From Clostridium sp. CAG:221 (GTDB taxonomy: Bacteria; Bacillota; Clostridia; Clostridiales; Clostridiaceae): a stretch of DNA of 64,000 nt. Every line of letters begins with the position of its first letter. Position 1 is the stretch's first letter. The stretch spans positions 82,391 through 146,390 of the forward strand of contig FR883402.1 of assembly GCA_000435835.1 (NCBI GenBank), given 5' to 3'. Under the pieces are notes generated by a model. It searched no databases, was not told where the DNA came from, and saw only the letters and a list, made by a program, of their open reading frames with translations. A program made the translations under genes and the position numbers. Shown one piece after another: positions 53,417 to 61,913 of the stretch.

Positions 53417-54778
53417 ATGGAATTTTCATTTGAAGAATTAGTAAGGGCTCTTGAAGGTACTGTAGTTGTTAACAATGACAATAAAAATTTTAAAGGTACG
53501 TGCATAGATAATAGAAAGGTTACTGAAGATTGTATATTCTTTGCAATTAAAGGTGAAAGATTTAATGCTAATAATGTAGCAATAGATGTTCTTGAAAAAG
53601 GAGCATCTATTGCAGTGGTAGATGAAGTTAATTTTAAAAAGGAAGATGCTGAAGGAAAAGGTATTGTAATTAAAGTGGATAATACAGTTAAAGCAATGCT
53701 TAAGTTAGCTAATTTCTATAGAAGAAAATTAAATCTTAAGGTTATTGGAGTTACAGGTTCTTGTGGTAAAACTTCAACAAAGGATTTAATTGCAGCAGTA
53801 TTAAGTACAAAATATAATGTATTTAAAACAGAAGGTAATTTTAATAGTGAAATAGGACTTCCACTTATGATATTACAGCTTACATCTGAACATGATGTGG
53901 CGGTGTTAGAAATGGGGATGAGTGATTTAGGTGAAATTAAAAGATTGGCAAAAGCGGCAGAACCGGATATGGCTGCTATCACTAATATAGGTCTTTCTCA
54001 CTTAGAAAATTTAAAGACTCAAGACAATATACTTAAAGCTAAGATGGAGATTACAGAATACTTCACTAAAGATAATATACTAGTGGTAAATGCTGAAGAT
54101 GAAAGACTTAAAAAATTAAATTCTAATGATTATAAAATTGAAAAAATTGGATATAATCATGAATATGATGTTTACGCATCTAATATTATATTAAGAGAAG
54201 ATAGTGTTAAGTTTACTGCTAATTGTGGAAATGATAAATATGATTTTGAATTGCCTATGGCAGGTAAGCACAATGTATTAAACATGATGTTGGCTATAGA
54301 TATTGCCAGAAATTTAAATGTATCACTTAAGGAGATGAATGATGGTCTTGCAAATTTAAAGGCTACATCTATGAGATTAGAAGTTGAAAAAACTGATAAG
54401 ATTACTATTATAAATGACTGCTATAATGCAAGCCCTGATTCTATGAAATCTTCTATAGAAGTATTAATGACTAAAGCTGCAATGAGAAGAGTTGCCATAC
54501 TAGGAGATATGTATGAACTTGGAAGCAAAACTAAAGAAGCACATGAAGATGTAGGTTCATTTGCAAAAGGTAAAATAGATTTATTAATAGTTATTGGTGA
54601 AAATGTTGATAATTATGAAAATGGATTTGGTAATGAGAATATTAGAAAATTTGCTTCAAAAGATGACTTTTTTAAAGAAGTAGATAGTTTAATTAATAAA
54701 GATGATGTTATATTAGTTAAGGCATCTAGAGGAATGAAATTCGAAAAAGTAACATCTAAGTTAAAGGAATTAAAATAA
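53417..54778 (+). CDS. murF: UDP-MurNAc-tripeptide--D-Ala-D-Ala ligase
   Basis: MurF adds D-Ala-D-Ala to complete the UDP-MurNAc-pentapeptide in the cytoplasm. The N-terminal domain has TCIDNRKV, the ATP loop is GVTGSCGKTSTKDL (about residues 111-124), and NDCYNASPDSMKSS and GDMYELG are typical of MurF. The 453-residue length is normal. It lies 10 bases after murE and 34 bases before mraY. Confidence 0.95.
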   Translation: MEFSFEELVRALEGTVVVNNDNKNFKGTCIDNRKVTEDCIFFAIKGERFNANNVAIDVLEKGASIAVVDEVNFKKEDAEGKGIVIKVDNTVKAMLKLANFYRRKLNLKVIGVTGSCGKTSTKDLIAAVLSTKYNVFKTEGNFNSEIGLPLMILQLTSEHDVAVLEMGMSDLGEIKRLAKAAEPDMAAITNIGLSHLENLKTQDNILKAKMEITEYFTKDNILVVNAEDERLKKLNSNDYKIEKIGYNHEYDVYASNIILREDSVKFTANCGNDKYDFELPMAGKHNVLNMMLAIDIARNLNVSLKEMNDGLANLKATSMRLEVEKTDKITIINDCYNASPDSMKSSIEVLMTKAAMRRVAILGDMYELGSKTKEAHEDVGSFAKGKIDLLIVIGENVDNYENGFGNENIRKFASKDDFFKEVDSLINKDDVILVKASRGMKFEKVTSKLKELK

Positions 54779-54812
54779 AACGAAGGAGGTGAACTGCTGC
54801 TGAGCAGTTTAT

Positions 54813-55787
54813 ATGGGGGAGAATATAATAAATCTTATAAGTTCTAAATTAGGAATAGGATTGATATTATCTATAATCCTTTCACTGGTGTCTGGTCCAA
54901 TAGCAATTCCTCTATTAAGAAAGTTAAAGTTTGGTCAGAATATTAGGGAAGAAGGACCAGAAAGTCATTTGAAAAAGGCAGGTACACCAACTATGGGCGG
55001 AGTTATCTTTATTTTATCATCCGTAATAGTTATGCTTATTTTAGGATATAAATTTAATGATAAAGCAATGATTGCCCTATACTCATTAATTGCTTTTGGT
55101 TTTATTGGATTTTTAGACGATTTATTAAAAATTCTTAAAAAGCAAAGCGAAGGGTTAAAGCCAGGACAAAAAATGATATTATTATTAATATTTTCTATAG
55201 CTTTGGCCATTTATGGATATTACAATTTAAATACTAATTTGTTAATTCCTTTTACATCATTTGAAATGCCGTTAGGAATTTTATATATTCCTTTTGTTGT
55301 AATAATATATGCAGCTACAACAAATGCAGTTAATCTTACTGATGGATTAGATGGATTAGCTACATCAGTATCTATTTTAGTTTTAACTTTCTTTACAATT
55401 GTATGCTTTATGATGAAAGAAACATCTCTAGCAGTATTTTGTGTAGTATTGATAGGCGGACTTATAGGATTTTTAAAATATAATGCTTATCCTGCAAAAA
55501 TTTTTATGGGAGATACAGGATCACTTGCAATTGGTGGTGCCATTGCTACTATTGCAATAATATTAGAACAGCCTTTATTAATTATAATAGTAGGAGGAGT
55601 TTATGTATTTGAAACTTTATCGGTAATAATACAAGTGACTTCGTTTAAATTAACTGGTAAAAGAGTATTCAAAATGGCTCCTGTACATCATCATTTTGAA
55701 AAATGTGGGTGGTCAGAAGTAAAAATAGTTACAGTATTTTCACTTATTACTGCAGTTTTATGTTTAATAGGATTCTTAGCATTGTAA
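54813..55787 (+). CDS. mraY: Phospho-MurNAc-pentapeptide translocase
   Basis: MraY transfers phospho-MurNAc-pentapeptide to undecaprenyl phosphate, making lipid I. It is a 324-residue protein with about ten membrane helices. Motifs are [33 protein letters not shown] and the PVHHHFE loop. A near-perfect Shine-Dalgarno (AAGGAGGTGA, 54783-54792) is 20 bases from the ATG, and the space between is filled by a hairpin AACTGCT/AGCAGTT (54792-54809). There is an in-frame TGA at 54801 and no nearer start codon. Confidence 0.94.
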   Translation: MGENIINLISSKLGIGLILSIILSLVSGPIAIPLLRKLKFGQNIREEGPESHLKKAGTPTMGGVIFILSSVIVMLILGYKFNDKAMIALYSLIAFGFIGFLDDLLKILKKQSEGLKPGQKMILLLIFSIALAIYGYYNLNTNLLIPFTSFEMPLGILYIPFVVIIYAATTNAVNLTDGLDGLATSVSILVLTFFTIVCFMMKETSLAVFCVVLIGGLIGFLKYNAYPAKIFMGDTGSLAIGGAIATIAIILEQPLLIIIVGGVYVFETLSVIIQVTSFKLTGKRVFKMAPVHHHFEKCGWSEVKIVTVFSLITAVLCLIGFLAL

Positions 55788-55803
55788 AATAGGAGGAATG
55801 TCT

Positions 55804-56928
55804 GTGATACTAGATAAGAAAAATCAAAATAAAAACATAGGAAAAGTTGATTTTGGAGTTTTATATACAATACTTATATTATTGGCAATTGGTGTTGTAA
55901 TGATATATTCAGCAAGTTCATTTTACTCAATGTTTCATTATAATGATAGTATGTTTTATTTAAAGAAGCAGGGAATTATGGCTGTTATAGGCTTGTTAGC
56001 TATGTTTTTTATGATGAATTTTGATTATCACAGACTAAAAAAAATAACACCAAAATTGTTGATAATTACTGTTCCGTTATTAATAGCAGTATTTTTTTTC
56101 CCGGCAGTAAATGGTGCTAAAAGATGGATTCAACTTGGGGGACTTTCATTTCAGCCATCAGAGTTAACTAAATATGTGGTAGTATTATTTCTTGCTTTAA
56201 GTATTGATATTAAAGGTGATGGGATAAAAGATTTTTGGACTGGAATAGTACCATATCTTGGCTTATCAGGTTTTTTTGCAGCTTTAGTTTTAGCTGAAAA
56301 GAATTTAAGTATTGCTGCAATAATTATGATTGTTACATTTATCTTACTTTTTATCTCAGGTGGAAAGATTAAGCACTTGTTTGGAATAGTACTGCCAGGG
56401 TTGCTGACTTTAGCAATATTTTTTATTTTTAGTTCTGATTACAGAAGAGCTAGAATGCTTAACTTTATTGATCCTTGGAAGGATGCTGCTGGTGATGGAT
56501 ATCAATTGATTCAATCATTTTATGCTTTAGGATCAGGAGGTATTACTGGACTAGGTCTTGGTCAATCAAGGCAAAAAACATTATATATGCCTGAGCCACA
56601 TAATGATTTTATCTTTTCAATAATTGGTGAAGAACTTGGATTAATTGGATGTCTAATTATTATTTCTTTATTTATAATTTTCATTTGGCGTGGTGTTAGA
56701 ATTGCTATTAAGGCTAAAGACACATATGGAAAATTATTAGCAATGGGAATTACATCAATTATTGCAGTGCAAGCTATTATAAATATAGCAGTTGTAACAG
56801 GTTCTATGCCAGTTACCGGTGTTCCAATGCCGTTTATAAGCTATGGTGGTACATCCCTTGTTATAAATTTGACGGCAATGGGAATCTTATTAAATATATC
56901 TAGACAGATTGAAAGCGATGTTAGATAA
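55804..56928 (+). CDS. spoVE: SEDS glycosyltransferase, FtsW/SpoVE type
   Basis: A SEDS-family peptidoglycan glycosyltransferase with about ten membrane helices, working with a class B PBP. Motifs include the long FQPSELTKYVVVLFLA region, the ARMLNFIDPWKD loop and the C-terminal PVTGVPMPFISYGGTSL. Position after mraY and with a SpoVD-type PBP suggests SpoVE, which serves the spore cortex; FtsW for division is the alternative. ATG at 55798 is one base after AGGAGG, so GTG at 55804 (7 bases) is the better start. The terminator after it ends this unit. Confidence 0.9.
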   Translation: MILDKKNQNKNIGKVDFGVLYTILILLAIGVVMIYSASSFYSMFHYNDSMFYLKKQGIMAVIGLLAMFFMMNFDYHRLKKITPKLLIITVPLLIAVFFFPAVNGAKRWIQLGGLSFQPSELTKYVVVLFLALSIDIKGDGIKDFWTGIVPYLGLSGFFAALVLAEKNLSIAAIIMIVTFILLFISGGKIKHLFGIVLPGLLTLAIFFIFSSDYRRARMLNFIDPWKDAAGDGYQLIQSFYALGSGGITGLGLGQSRQKTLYMPEPHNDFIFSIIGEELGLIGCLIIISLFIIFIWRGVRIAIKAKDTYGKLLAMGITSIIAVQAIINIAVVTGSMPVTGVPMPFISYGGTSLVINLTAMGILLNISRQIESDVR

Positions 56929-56937
56929 GAAGCTAAG

Positions 56938-56959
56938 GCCCCTATTATAGGGGCTTTTT
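56938..56959 (+). terminator. Terminator after spoVE
   Basis: GCCCCTA (56938-56944) pairs with TAGGGGC (56948-56954) around 3 bases, followed by TTTTT. Confidence 0.9.
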
Positions 56960-57043
56960 ATTATGTAAAAAATTATAATGAAAATTATACAGTAAAATGA
57001 TATTATATTAGTATAAACTAGGATAAGGATGTAAAAAAAAGCA

Positions 57044-57799
57044 ATGAATGAAGTAAAAGAATACATTAAGATTAAAAAGAAAAAAAAGGCAAGAAAAAAA
57101 ATTTTTATGATTTCTACAATAGTATTAATAATATTAATTATTTTCTTTACTAAATCACCATTATTTAATTTAAAAACAATTACAGTAGAAGGTACATCTA
57201 ATATTTCAGCTGAATCAGTTCTAGAAAAAGTTAACACTAGACTGGGTAAAAATATTTTTACCTTAAATAGACATAAAATGATTAAAGATATATTAAATGA
57301 ACCATATTTTTTATCAGCAAAGATAAATATTAGTGGACTAAATTCACTAAATATAAAAATTACTGAAGAATCACCTGTTTTTTATACAAAAGATGATAGT
57401 AGTTATTATATATTTAATGACAAAGGTGTACTGATAGAGATTGCAAATAATATTGAAGGAAGAAACTTAGTTGAGATTACTGGTGTAGCTACAGAGGAGC
57501 TTCAATTAGGAAATAAGATAATCAATAATGAACATATTATTGAAACGCTAGAAATTATCTATCCATATATTGCTGAAAATAAAGAAAGTATAAAGTTTGA
57601 TAGATTTGATTTGTCTAAGCTATATGATATAAAAGGATATATTGGAAATTTAGAAATATTATTTGGAGAAATAAATGATTTTCATAAAAAAATTAATGAT
57701 GTATATAATATTATCTTAAATGGAAATGTAGGTATCACAAGTGGATATATTGATGTAAGTATAAAAAATATGCCGGTAATTAAGAAGAGTGAAGAGTAG
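57044..57799 (+). CDS. divIB: Cell division protein FtsQ/DivIB
   Basis: A 251-residue bitopic protein. After a Lys-rich cytoplasmic tail (MNEVKEYIKIKKKKKARKK), one helix spans about residues 21-38. A POTRA domain follows (SPLFNLKTITVEGTSNISAESVLEKVN) and then the FtsQ beta domain (about 120-240). It links FtsL-type proteins in the divisome. The ribosome binding site is poor (AAGG about 15 bases before the ATG). It is the first gene of a run with two DUF881 genes and sbp. Confidence 0.9.
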   Translation: MNEVKEYIKIKKKKKARKKIFMISTIVLIILIIFFTKSPLFNLKTITVEGTSNISAESVLEKVNTRLGKNIFTLNRHKMIKDILNEPYFLSAKINISGLNSLNIKITEESPVFYTKDDSSYYIFNDKGVLIEIANNIEGRNLVEITGVATEELQLGNKIINNEHIIETLEIIYPYIAENKESIKFDRFDLSKLYDIKGYIGNLEILFGEINDFHKKINDVYNIILNGNVGITSGYIDVSIKNMPVIKKSEE

Positions 57800-57810
57800 G
57801 AGGAATTAAT

Positions 57811-58530
57811 TTGAAAAGAGTTGCATCACAATTAGTTGTAGCTGTAGTATGCGGATTTTTAGGATTTTTATTAACGTATCAATTCAAATTGTTAAATACA
57901 AAGGATGAACTGACTAACTCATATGAAAATTCAGATATCTTACAAGAAGTAGAAAGTCTTAAAAAGGAAAAAGAAGAGCTTGAAGAAGCTAATGCTACTT
58001 TAAATGAAGAAATAAAGGCTCTAGAAGATAAAGCAACCAGCGAAGGTGAATTAGAAGCTGAGATTAAGAAAAAGCTGGATAATGCTAGAATGCAGCTAGG
58101 GCTAGTGGATGTAAAGGGGCCAGGGATTATCATTACATTAACGCCTAAAACATCTATATTTGGTACTAATACATCAGATAGCATTAGGACAATTACAGAA
58201 GATGAACTAGTATATTTAGTAAATACATTGTGGTATTCAAGAGCAGAAGCTATATCTATAAATGATATTAGGATAACTCCTCAAACTGGTATAAAAAATG
58301 CAGGTTCATCTATATCTATAGGTTCAGCCGGTAGAGTAGATCCAAGCAGTGAAATCGTAATTAAAGTTATAGGAGATAAATCAAAATTGAATGTTGGTGT
58401 TAGCTATGGAGGGTCTTTAGAAACCGGAGCATTAAAAAATTATACAAATGATGTTAAGAGTAGTGATGAAATAACTATTATAAAAACAACGCAAACTTTA
58501 AGAAGTGATTATTTAATACCAGTACAATAG
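57811..58530 (+). CDS. DUF881 family protein
   Basis: A 239-residue protein with an N-terminal membrane helix (about residues 5-22), a coiled coil (about 40-90) and the DUF881 domain (GLVDVKGPGIIITLTPK and TLWYSRAEAISINDIRIT). It faces outside by topology. Its function is unknown, but the family often lies beside divIB and sbp. It starts at TTG (57811) with AGGAGG 7 bases before it. A second DUF881 gene lies downstream of sbp. Confidence 0.87.
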   Translation: MKRVASQLVVAVVCGFLGFLLTYQFKLLNTKDELTNSYENSDILQEVESLKKEKEELEEANATLNEEIKALEDKATSEGELEAEIKKKLDNARMQLGLVDVKGPGIIITLTPKTSIFGTNTSDSIRTITEDELVYLVNTLWYSRAEAISINDIRITPQTGIKNAGSSISIGSAGRVDPSSEIVIKVIGDKSKLNVGVSYGGSLETGALKNYTNDVKSSDEITIIKTTQTLRSDYLIPVQ

Positions 58531-58541
58531 GAGTGAGATTT

Positions 58542-58892
58542 ATGATAGCATTTATAGGATTATTATTGGGAGTTTTTTTAGGATTATTATTTGATATTAA
58601 TATACCTGATAAATTTTCACCATATATGTCAGTGGCAGTATTAGCTTGTTTAGATTCAGTTTTTGGCGCACTAAAGGCTAATCTTAGTAATAAGTTCCAA
58701 CCTGATATTTTTATTTCAGGCTTCTTTGGAAATGCTCTTCTTGCTGCAGCTTTAGCATATCTTGGAGATAAACTTGGAATTCCAATTTATATTGCAGCGG
58801 TAATAGTTTTTGGAGGACGTATATTTGATAACTTTGCTATAATCAGACGTATTTTATTAGACAAATATAAAAATAAGCAAAGGAGGGAGTAG
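58542..58892 (+). CDS. sbp: Small basic membrane protein (Sbp, DUF1290)
   Basis: A 116-residue membrane protein with about three helices and a basic C-terminus (RRILLDKYKNKQRRE). Sequence IGLLLGVFLGLLFDINIPDKFSPYMSVAVLACLDSVFGA is typical of the DUF1290 small basic protein seen next to divIB/ftsZ in Firmicutes. Function unknown. GTG at 58533 overlaps the TAGGAG ribosome binding site; the ATG at 58542, 8 bases further, is preferred. The stop codon directly abuts the start of the next gene. Confidence 0.9.
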   Translation: MIAFIGLLLGVFLGLLFDINIPDKFSPYMSVAVLACLDSVFGALKANLSNKFQPDIFISGFFGNALLAAALAYLGDKLGIPIYIAAVIVFGGRIFDNFAIIRRILLDKYKNKQRRE

Positions 58893-59621
58893 ATGAAAAA
58901 CTATAAATATAAGTTTTTTATCTTTATAGCATCGCTTATTATTGGATTTTTAGGATCTATTAATTTTAATATAAATTCTATGTCATCGTTATTTAAAATG
59001 AATGCCCAAGAATATAAGAATGCTTCAGAAGAAAGAAATATGTTATATGAAAGTATAAGTGATTTAAAGGAAGAAAATTATAATCTAAAAGATCAATATA
59101 ATAGTTATATTAATGATGAGAATGATTCAACTAATATTGTTGAAAGCATGAGTTCTCAATTAAATGATTATTATACAATTGGGGGACTTACTGAAGTAGA
59201 AGGCCCTGGAATTGTAGTTAAAATAGAAGATGGAGATTACGACATACATACCGATAGTCAAGAAGAGGTAAATAGAAGAACTCTACATGATATTGATGTT
59301 GCCATGGTAATAAATGAACTGAGATATATTGGAGCTGAAGCCATAGCTTTAAACAGTTATAGAATCCTAAGCAATACAGGTGTAACTTGCAATTGGGCTT
59401 TTATTGGCTTTGAAGATGAAAGCATGGAGATGGCTCCTTTTTACTTTTATGCCATTGGAGATCCTGAACAATTAGAGACAGCTATCAAAGCAGAAGGAAG
59501 TTATATTAATGAACTTATGATAAGAAAGCTTAAGATTGAAGTAAACACCATGGAAAATATAATCATTTCACCTACAAATAAGATTTATGATTCTGTATAT
59601 ATGAAGAGAAATGATAAATAA
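58893..59621 (+). CDS. DUF881 family protein (second copy)
   Basis: A 242-residue protein with an N-terminal membrane helix (about residues 6-24), a coiled coil (about 35-75) and the DUF881 domain (GGLTEVEGPGIVVKIEDGD; NELRYIGAEAIALNSYRIL). It differs clearly from the copy at 57811, so duplication is old. GGAGGG is about 6 bases before the ATG inside the end of sbp. This arrangement, DUF881-sbp-DUF881, is common in Firmicutes. Confidence 0.88.
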   Translation: MKNYKYKFFIFIASLIIGFLGSINFNINSMSSLFKMNAQEYKNASEERNMLYESISDLKEENYNLKDQYNSYINDENDSTNIVESMSSQLNDYYTIGGLTEVEGPGIVVKIEDGDYDIHTDSQEEVNRRTLHDIDVAMVINELRYIGAEAIALNSYRILSNTGVTCNWAFIGFEDESMEMAPFYFYAIGDPEQLETAIKAEGSYINELMIRKLKIEVNTMENIIISPTNKIYDSVYMKRNDK

Positions 59622-59644
59622 TTAATAAAATCTTGAAAAGTATA

Positions 59645-59673
59645 TTAAAAAAATACGAAAAAAATGTTATAAT
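59645..59673 (+). promoter_or_regulatory. Promoter of the yggS-sepF-yggT-ylmH-divIVA unit
   Basis: TTAAAA (59645-59650) and TATAAT (59668-59673) are 17 bases apart, and TGT just before the -10 makes it an extended -10. It lies 76 bases before the proposed yggS start. Confidence 0.7.
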
Positions 59674-59748
59674 TAGAAAGTGTTAATAAAGGAAATATAT
59701 CCTTAATAAAGAAAATAATATATATACTCTTATAAGGGGGTGATTAGG

Positions 59749-60399
59749 ATTAGTATTAAAGAAAAAGTTAAGGGCTACTTGGAAGAAATACCAAAAGGTG
59801 TAAAACTATTAGCCGTTTCTAAGACTAAGCCCATTTCTGATATTTTAGAAGCTTATGATGTTGGAATACGTGATTTCGGAGAAAATAAAGTACAAGAGCT
59901 TTTAAGTAAGAAAGACGAATTACCTAATGATATTAGATGGCATTTAATAGGAAAATTGCAGACTAATAAAGTTAAGTATATTGTTGGGAAGGTTTATTTG
60001 ATACATTCACTGTCAAGTATTAAATTGCTTAATAAAATTGAAAGTGAATACGAAAAAAATAACCTGGTAGCTAATGTACTAATGCAAATAAATATCGGAA
60101 GAGAAGAAAGTAAGAGTGGAGTATTAGAAGAGGATATTGATGAATTAATTTTAGCAGTTGAAAAATGTAATCATGTTAAAGTTAAAGGCATTATGGTTAT
60201 TATTCCTAAAGGTGATGAAGTTTCCAATAGATATTATTTCAATAAAAGTAAACATATTTATGATGATTTAAGTAAGAAGAATTATAAAAATATACAGATG
60301 GAAATATTATCAATGGGCATGACTTCTGATTTTAAAATTGCCATACAAGAAGGAGCAAACCTAATTAGGATTGGGTCGGGAATATTTGGAGAAAGATAG
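59749..60399 (+). CDS. yggS: YggS family PLP-binding protein, with probable AUU start
   Basis: A single-domain PLP protein of about 216 residues that takes part in PLP homeostasis. Motifs are KLLAVSKTKP (with the PLP Lys), DFGENKVQEL, WHLIGKLQTNK and LSMGMTSDF. The only standard start in reach is GTG at 59740, but it overlaps the extended Shine-Dalgarno TAAGGGGGTGAT (59733-59744). Eight bases after the G run comes ATT (59749), and translation from there gives the family beginning (M)SIKEK. AUU initiation is therefore proposed. It lies before sepF, as in many Firmicutes. Confidence 0.9.
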   Translation: MSIKEKVKGYLEEIPKGVKLLAVSKTKPISDILEAYDVGIRDFGENKVQELLSKKDELPNDIRWHLIGKLQTNKVKYIVGKVYLIHSLSSIKLLNKIESEYEKNNLVANVLMQINIGREESKSGVLEEDIDELILAVEKCNHVKVKGIMVIIPKGDEVSNRYYFNKSKHIYDDLSKKNYKNIQMEILSMGMTSDFKIAIQEGANLIRIGSGIFGER

Positions 60400-60420
60400 T
60401 ATAAAAAGGAGAGATATAGT

Positions 60421-60852
60421 ATGTTTGGAAAGCTAAAGGAGATAATAGGATTAGGTGAATATGATGAGGAGTTTGATGAATTAGAAGAAACAGAAGAAGA
60501 GCAAAGTGAAATAGAACCAATAATTCAAAATACTCATGGTACAAAGGTTGTTAATATTCACAGTAATAATACTGCAAAGATAATGGTTGTAAAGCCAACA
60601 GCTTATGAAGAATCAAGAGAAATTGCTGAGGCTGTTAAAAGCAGAAAAATAGTAGTTATTAATACAAATAGTTTAGAAACAAAAATAGCTCAAAGACTAG
60701 TTGATTTTGTAAGTGGTGCGGCTTGCGTATTAAATGCAGAATTACAGGAAATAGAACAAAGAGTATATCTTTTATCACCTCAAAATGTTGAAGTATCAAA
60801 TGAATTAAAAAGTGAAATAAGTTCAAAAGCATTATTTAGTTGGAATAAGTAG
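60421..60852 (+). CDS. sepF: Cell division protein SepF
   Basis: A 143-residue cytoplasmic protein that ties FtsZ to the membrane. It has an N-terminal amphipathic helix (MFGKLKEIIGLGEYDEE), an acidic linker and a C-terminal SepF domain (about residues 55-140: KIMVVKPTAYEESREIAEAVKSRKIVVINT; RLVDFVSGAACVLN). AGGAGAG is about 8 bases before the ATG. Its neighbours yggS, yggT, ylmH and divIVA are the standard set. Confidence 0.95.
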   Translation: MFGKLKEIIGLGEYDEEFDELEETEEEQSEIEPIIQNTHGTKVVNIHSNNTAKIMVVKPTAYEESREIAEAVKSRKIVVINTNSLETKIAQRLVDFVSGAACVLNAELQEIEQRVYLLSPQNVEVSNELKSEISSKALFSWNK

Positions 60853-60864
60853 GGGGCGGTTTAG

Positions 60865-61119
60865 ATAGGAGTTATTCGTAATTTTCTTAGCATACTTGTG
60901 AATGTACTTAATATTACTATTCTTGCAGAGGTAGTATTTTCATATATTCCTAATGCAAGAGAAATGAGTATATATAATATTTTACGTTCTATCAATAATC
61001 CTATTTTAGAACCTATAAGAAGGCTTCAAAGAAGGTTTATTGGAGATATAATAATTGATTTTTCTCCAATTATAGCAATTTTGCTTTTAAACATGATAAG
61101 TGGAATTTTAATTTATTAA
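60865..61119 (+). CDS. yggT: YggT family membrane protein, with probable AUA start
   Basis: An 84-residue protein with two membrane helices (about residues 4-27 and 65-83). The family signature is present: SIYNILRSINNPILEPIRRLQ and IDFSPIIAILLLNMI. The only standard start is GTG at 60898, which has no ribosome binding site and would cut into the first helix. AGGGGG (60851-60856) lies 8 bases before ATA at 60865, in frame, which would give (M)GVIRNFLSILVNVLN and the normal length. The role in division or osmotic response is not well known. Confidence 0.82.
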   Translation: MGVIRNFLSILVNVLNITILAEVVFSYIPNAREMSIYNILRSINNPILEPIRRLQRRFIGDIIIDFSPIIAILLLNMISGILIY

Positions 61120-61129
61120 GTGGTGTACT

Positions 61130-61897
61130 ATGATATCAAAAGAAAACTTATTGAAAAACTTTGCAAATGAAGATAAAGATTCTGTTATCAGAATTTACAA
61201 TAATTTAATATTAGCCAAAAATAAGGATATACCTGTATTTTCAAAAAATTTCTGTTCACCAAATATTTGGAGCTATTTTGTTGAAAACTTCAATAAAAAT
61301 GATTTTATTGTTGAAGCTGATGGAGCTTATGATGAAGCAGATAGAAGAATAATATCATTTAATAATAAGTATTTTTATGAATATCCTTTTATTTGTCTTA
61401 AAATTACTAATAAATCAAAATTTAAAAATTTAACTCATAAGGATTATTTAGGTTCAATAATGTCGTTAGGAATTGAAAGAGAAAAACTAGGTGATTTACG
61501 AGTAGTTGAAGATTATGCTGTAGTTCCAGTATATGAAGATATAGCAAGCTATATTATAACTTCTATGGAATCTGTAGGCAGATGTCCTGTTAAAATAGAA
61601 ATTATTGATAAAGAACATTTGCCTCAAAGTGTTTTTGAAGAAATAGTAATTAACATACCTTCATTAAGAATTGATAATTATGTTTCAAAGCTTGCAAATG
61701 TATCTAGAGCTAAGGCTATTGAACTAATACAGAACAATAAGGTTTCAGTGAACTATTGTAAGATTAAAGAGAAAAGTAAAGAGGTACAGGAAAATAATGT
61801 AATAACTATTTCTGGAGTAGGAAAGTTTCGTACTGGAAGTATTGTTGGCAATACGAAATCTGGAAAATTTAAAGTAGTTATAAAAAATTATATATAG
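61130..61897 (+). CDS. ylmH: YlmH-family S4-domain RNA-binding protein
   Basis: A 255-residue soluble protein. The N-terminal parts are of the YlmH type (SIMSLGIEREKLGDLRV near residue 115 is diagnostic) and an S4 domain lies at about residues 180-245 (RIDNYVSKLANVSRAKAIELIQNNKVSVN). In other Firmicutes YlmH/RqcP acts with RqcH in adding Ala tails to stalled nascent chains; whether this protein does so is inferred from homology. It lies 10 bases after yggT and 16 before divIVA. Confidence 0.9.
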   Translation: MISKENLLKNFANEDKDSVIRIYNNLILAKNKDIPVFSKNFCSPNIWSYFVENFNKNDFIVEADGAYDEADRRIISFNNKYFYEYPFICLKITNKSKFKNLTHKDYLGSIMSLGIEREKLGDLRVVEDYAVVPVYEDIASYIITSMESVGRCPVKIEIIDKEHLPQSVFEEIVINIPSLRIDNYVSKLANVSRAKAIELIQNNKVSVNYCKIKEKSKEVQENNVITISGVGKFRTGSIVGNTKSGKFKVVIKNYI

Positions 61898-61913
61898 ATG
61901 AGGGGATATAGTA

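Noticed and set aside
54792..54848. CTG-initiated overlapping 17-codon frame after the mraY Shine-Dalgarno
   Set aside because: CTG starts are very rare and the hairpin explains the spacing better; kept only as an alternative under the mraY finding.
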